From positions 9,523,482-9,587,481 of the forward strand of contig NC_060028.1 in NCBI RefSeq assembly GCF_021134715.1: a stretch of DNA of 64,000 bases. The letters run 5' to 3'. Under the pieces are notes generated by a model. That model was given only the letters and a program-made list of their open reading frames with translations, searched no databases and was not told the DNA's origin. The number at the start of each line of letters is the position of its first letter. Position 1 is the first letter of the stretch. Both the position numbers and the translations under genes were made by a program. Origin of the DNA: Daphnia pulex (taxonomy: Eukaryota > Arthropoda > Branchiopoda > Diplostraca > Daphniidae). Shown here one piece after another: positions 60,401 through 64,000 of this stretch.

Positions 60401-63400
60401 AAGGGCTAATACCTTGGCGAAGGCGTCTCTGCCGTAGATAGCCTCGGATGTCGTGTGACCTTTCTCCATCAATTCGCCGTTGGCGGCAATCACACGATGG
60501 CACAAGGCTCGGTTCAACTCATTGGGGTCGACGCAGAGCAAAGATGCCACGGTCGACAGCGTCGCAGAATTGGCCAGGCGGGTCTTGTCGCCCTCCGATT
60601 TGAATTCCGCATTTCCCTGTAGAGAACAAGAAAACAATCCACAATCGTCGTTAAAAAGCCATCGAAATCCAAATCAGATTGAATTTGTATTGTAGTACCA
60701 GATGCAGAACGGCCGCCACAATTTTCCAGATGGTATCCACTGATGGGCCGTCGAAATTCAAGGCGCGGAAAGCGGACGAAACGTTTTTGTAATCAGTCCG
60801 GTCGCTGATGGAATCCACTTTGGCCACGCCTCCTTGGCGCAAAAAGTGGTAAAATGTCGGGTCACGTTTCAGCTGCAACTTGGCCGCCTCACCATCCGGA
60901 GCTCCAAACAACAACTGTTCGCATACGGAAATCGGAAAGAGAGAGAAAAATGACGTGAGACCATTGAAAGAAAGCGACCGGAAGACAAGAAAAGGGAGGA
61001 GGGAAAGGAATTCGACTAATGAAGGACTACCACACGCTAATGGCACCCCATAACCGAGGCAATGATTATGCAAAACAAATGATAATGATGATACCTGATA
61101 GAATGAATGGAAGTTGCGCTCGCCCGCTTGCTGGACAATGACACGCGATTTCTCCAGCAGATAGTTGTTGATATGTCCGCCAATGGGATCGCCTTTGAAA
61201 TCAAAGTGAATGTCCATGTACTTGCCGAACCTGGAAGAATTGTCGTTGCGATTCGTTTTGGCATTGCCGAACGTTTCCAGAATTGCGTTCGACTGAAGAA
61301 GAATGTTTTTCACTCTGCAAACGAATCAGAAAAATGTTTGTCATCATCATCTGATCATCATCATCATTGGTAATGACTCGACGAGAAAATCTCGGCGTGA
61401 ATAGACGCCAGACGGGAAAAAGTTGGAGAGCTCGTTTTCAATTCCGCTCAAAGTCATCGGCCTTTTCAAACACCTAAAGGTTCAAAGAACAACGGGTGGG
61501 GGGGTCTCCAGTTGTTTTGGGGGAGGGTAACCAACGAAGCCAATAATGTAACCACTGTCACGTTCATGTTCTCACAACCACTGGCTAGTGAAAAATTCTA
61601 GTCTCAGGTATCCACGAGCTCTGTCGAATTTTCGCCAAACGTTTTTATGTGGTAGCCAAAACATAAAAAAATCGATTACTAAATCGCTCGTAAATAGATC
61701 TGGGCTCCCGCATACCTACAACCCCCATGAGCACTGATATATACCGTTAAGAAATAGTTGCTACTTTAAACCCCCCTAAGACATATTACTGTACTGCTGC
61801 AAGGCTAACCTGGGAAAAAGCTAAATAATCCGTCAGTTCGGCGTCTATTTTGAGATGGAAATTTGTGTTAGCACCCTAACTACTGACGTCACACGTGCCT
61901 GCGTTCGCGCTGGCAACAGCTGCGCGCTTGTTTATGAAAAAAAAAATGCAAACTATATAAAAGACTCTGACAAATTTATGTGCATAAGTTCACTTGAAAA
62001 GGTTTTTTTAATAAAAATACAATACGCCCGAGCTATAGAGCTACAGTAACCCGAATCCCGAGCTCAGCTAGAAGATTAGAGCCGCAGTCCAGGGACATTG
62101 AAGGACTTCATTGGATTAGTAGCTTAATAATCACGGAGATTTTTACAGGGCGTGAATACGTTGTGGACTATATAGGGCACCGCCTTTTTCCTATATAGTG
62201 GATCGATTGGGACTGTGCAGTGTGCACTGTCGACTTTTGTATGGTATGCATTCAGACAGCCCGAATGTACATAATAACGTCAAAGGTTCGTACCGTTCGA
62301 TTTCTTGCTGGCCGCTAAGGTTTGTCACGGCTGCCAGGTAACGCATGATGATTTTGGAAGCCTCGGTTTTCCCGCTGCCCGATTCGCCGCTGATGACGAT
62401 GCACGTATCTTTGCCATTTCTCTTCATCGTCTTGTAGGCTGCATCACCGATGGCGAATATGTGCGGCGGCCGCTCGAAAATTTCTCTTCCTGTTTAATAG
62501 AAACACAGAACGTGAATTGGCAAACATTTCTTGTGCAACATTGTTTCTGGGTCGGAATACAACCTTTGTATTGGCTGACATAATCCGGTCCGTAAATATT
62601 CAACGTTCTATACGGGTTGACTGAAACACACACTTCGCCAATGTAAGTGTAAAATTTCCCTCCATTGAATCTGAAATCATTATTTTAACACATGATTAGG
62701 ACACTTGTGTGTTTAATGGACTTTGGAAGATTGGGCAACTTTGTAAAGATTGAAATAAAAACGAAAGGCATAAAATATGGCAGCTAGGTAGAAGGAGATT
62801 AGATAACGGTCTTGATTCACGGCCCAGAACGGCGTGACAGATGGCTGTTTCAAGTGGTCGTTTTTCATTGCAAAAGCAAAGGCAAACATTTCGAAAGAAG
62901 AAAGACAGACTATTGAGTAGACAACGTTTGATATACAACCGATCATTTCTTTCGTTGTTATTTGTCTAACTGATTCCCTCCCGGTTTATTTTTCGTTCGA
63001 ATATCCCATGCAAATGACCACGACGCCATCTGCTCACGCTATAATTACCACATCGGAGCTGGAAATAGGCAATCACGCAAACGAGGGGGGTGAAACGAAA
63101 CATCGAAACATGAACTAAAACAACTTATAATTTATCTGATAAGAGGGGAAAAACCAGTCTGTCCAATCTTTTTCCTCTTCAAATAATCAAAAAGAACAAA
63201 TTTGCACCTAACCAACGCACGAAAAAGAAAGATAAGAATTAAAACACGCGCTGACATCATTTGTAAGTATTCTAAATGTTGTGGACAGACACGTAAACAT
63301 TTTAAAAGTCAAAAGTTTCGCAGAAAAAGACCAATTTTAATTCCAAGGACTGGCGGTCGGTTATAATCTTACGAGGGGTCACGTCTGGTTTTTCTGGGTA

Positions 63401-63810
63401 AGGATTTTCGCTTTCTTTTCTAAGGTTCCGAAAATCCCTAGGATTTGTCATTTTTTAAAACACTATCTGCCGATGTCTGCCGAAAAAAAAATTAATAATA
63501 AAAAGTTAGTACTAAAATTTACTTTTCCTATATGACTTTTACCCAAAAACAACCCGCGACTAATTTACGACATCAAAACATTGCCCTCCCGGCTAGCTGC
63601 AATTGTCGTTCGCCCCCGCTGAGAGACTCCTCCAGCGAAAGAGTCTCACGTCAAAAGAATCACTATAAGCTATTTGTGTGTGAGCATCTGCCATTGTAAA
63701 AATAAAGTCTGAAAATATCACCTGATTCGCAGATTGTGGATGAAACTGTCGGGAGAAATTTCGTCGAGCAGAACAAAGTCTCCTCGACCGATCTCTTCGT
63801 GATTCATCAT
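57463..63810 (-). CDS. Myo31DF: Unconventional class I myosin, Myo1D/Myo31DF type
   Basis: Seventeen exons from ATG 63810 to TGA 57463-57465 total 3045 nt, 1014 aa, close to family length. Exon 1 (63722-63810) encodes [19 protein letters not shown]. Motor motifs in order: [16 protein letters not shown]-loop [12 protein letters not shown] (about 62370), switch [17 protein letters not shown] (61250), switch [18 protein letters not shown] (60200), actin-binding region [11 protein letters not shown] and [10 protein letters not shown]. The neck has IQ-like motifs [17 protein letters not shown] and IVGAYRRYK (58539-58705). The tail is a basic TH1 membrane-binding domain with no SH3. [19 protein letters not shown] and [17 protein letters not shown] fit the Myo1D subgroup. 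In Drosophila the orthologue sets left-right organ chirality; that function is inferred here. The start codon chosen is the first of two adjacent Mets. Confidence 0.96.
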
Positions 63811-64000
63811 GGTGTGAGCACAAACAGCCTCCCCCCACGCAGACTCACGCACACAATAAAAAAAAAAACACACACAACCTTTAACAGGCGGCTTTCTCTC
63901 GTCCCTTTCTTTTTCTTCGTCGAGTCTCTCTGTGTGTATCTTCACTCAGTCATGTAGTAGATCGCGGTTCGCCAAACACCGGCCACGAGAATGAAGGGAG
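63811..64000 (-). promoter_or_regulatory. Myo1D 5'UTR and promoter edge
   Basis: 190 bp upstream of the myosin start codon to the window end. Contains an A run near 63858-63868 and CT-rich sequence. No other gene visible. Confidence 0.35.

Noticed and set aside
62164-62204. Hairpin with ACTATATAGG arms in a Myo1D intron
   Set aside because: Ten-base arms made of TA-rich words; no duplication or larger element boundaries, so probably chance.

Overview
The window is nuclear DNA of an arthropod, most probably a branchiopod crustacean of the Daphnia type. The evidence is compact genes with many short GT-AG introns (about 60-100 bp), both subunits of the arthropod hormone bursicon, a POU6 (pdm3-type) factor, a Myo31DF-type myosin and a tandem group of animal haem peroxidases. 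Species is inferred; nothing in the sequence names it. There are no bacterial operons, CRISPR arrays or phage-like stretches.

Layout. 1-7.7 kb: the 3' part of a long low-complexity (Gln/Ala/Ser/His-rich) protein gene on + whose start lies outside the window, followed by a long 3'UTR. 7.7-11.4 kb: bursicon alpha (burs, -) and bursicon beta (pburs, +) head to head, 559 bp between start codons; a complete hAT-like MITE sits in the first burs intron. 11.8-14.0 kb: the DEAD-box mRNA-export helicase DDX19/Dbp5 (+). 14.6-18.2 kb: the HOPS subunit Vps41 (-). 19.1-29.9 kb: three tandem 13-exon haem peroxidase genes (-); the middle one has a one-base frameshift in its RGRDHG motif, and the third carries a four-unit acidic hexapeptide tail. 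31.6-33.9 kb: a POU class 6 factor (+). 34.3-34.5 kb: a small unrecognised reading frame (-). 34.9-41.7 kb: a GLUT1-type sugar transporter (+) with at least two alternative first exons and a MITE inserted exactly in its stop codon. 43.5-44.4 kb: the nuclear-envelope phosphatase CTDNEP1/Dullard (+). 45.2-46.6 kb: the peroxisomal docking protein PEX14 (-). 46.6-57.4 kb: about 11 kb with no recognisable protein gene, holding exon-like segments on both strands (probable long non-coding RNAs), tandem exon-like repeats, a foldback element and an AT-only island. 57.5-63.8 kb: a complete 17-exon class I myosin of the Myo1D/Myo31DF type (-).

How they relate. Bursicon alpha and beta form one heterodimeric hormone, so their divergent arrangement suggests shared control. 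The remaining genes are mostly unrelated housekeeping or developmental genes. For nine genes I summed exon lengths across GT-AG junctions and obtained whole numbers of codons (burs 165 aa, pburs 138, DDX19 493, POU6 659, GLUT 475 or 529, CTDNEP1 251, PEX14 309, Myo1D 1014), which supports those models. The 51-56 kb transcripts are the least certain part. Functions are assigned from recognised family motifs, not from searches.
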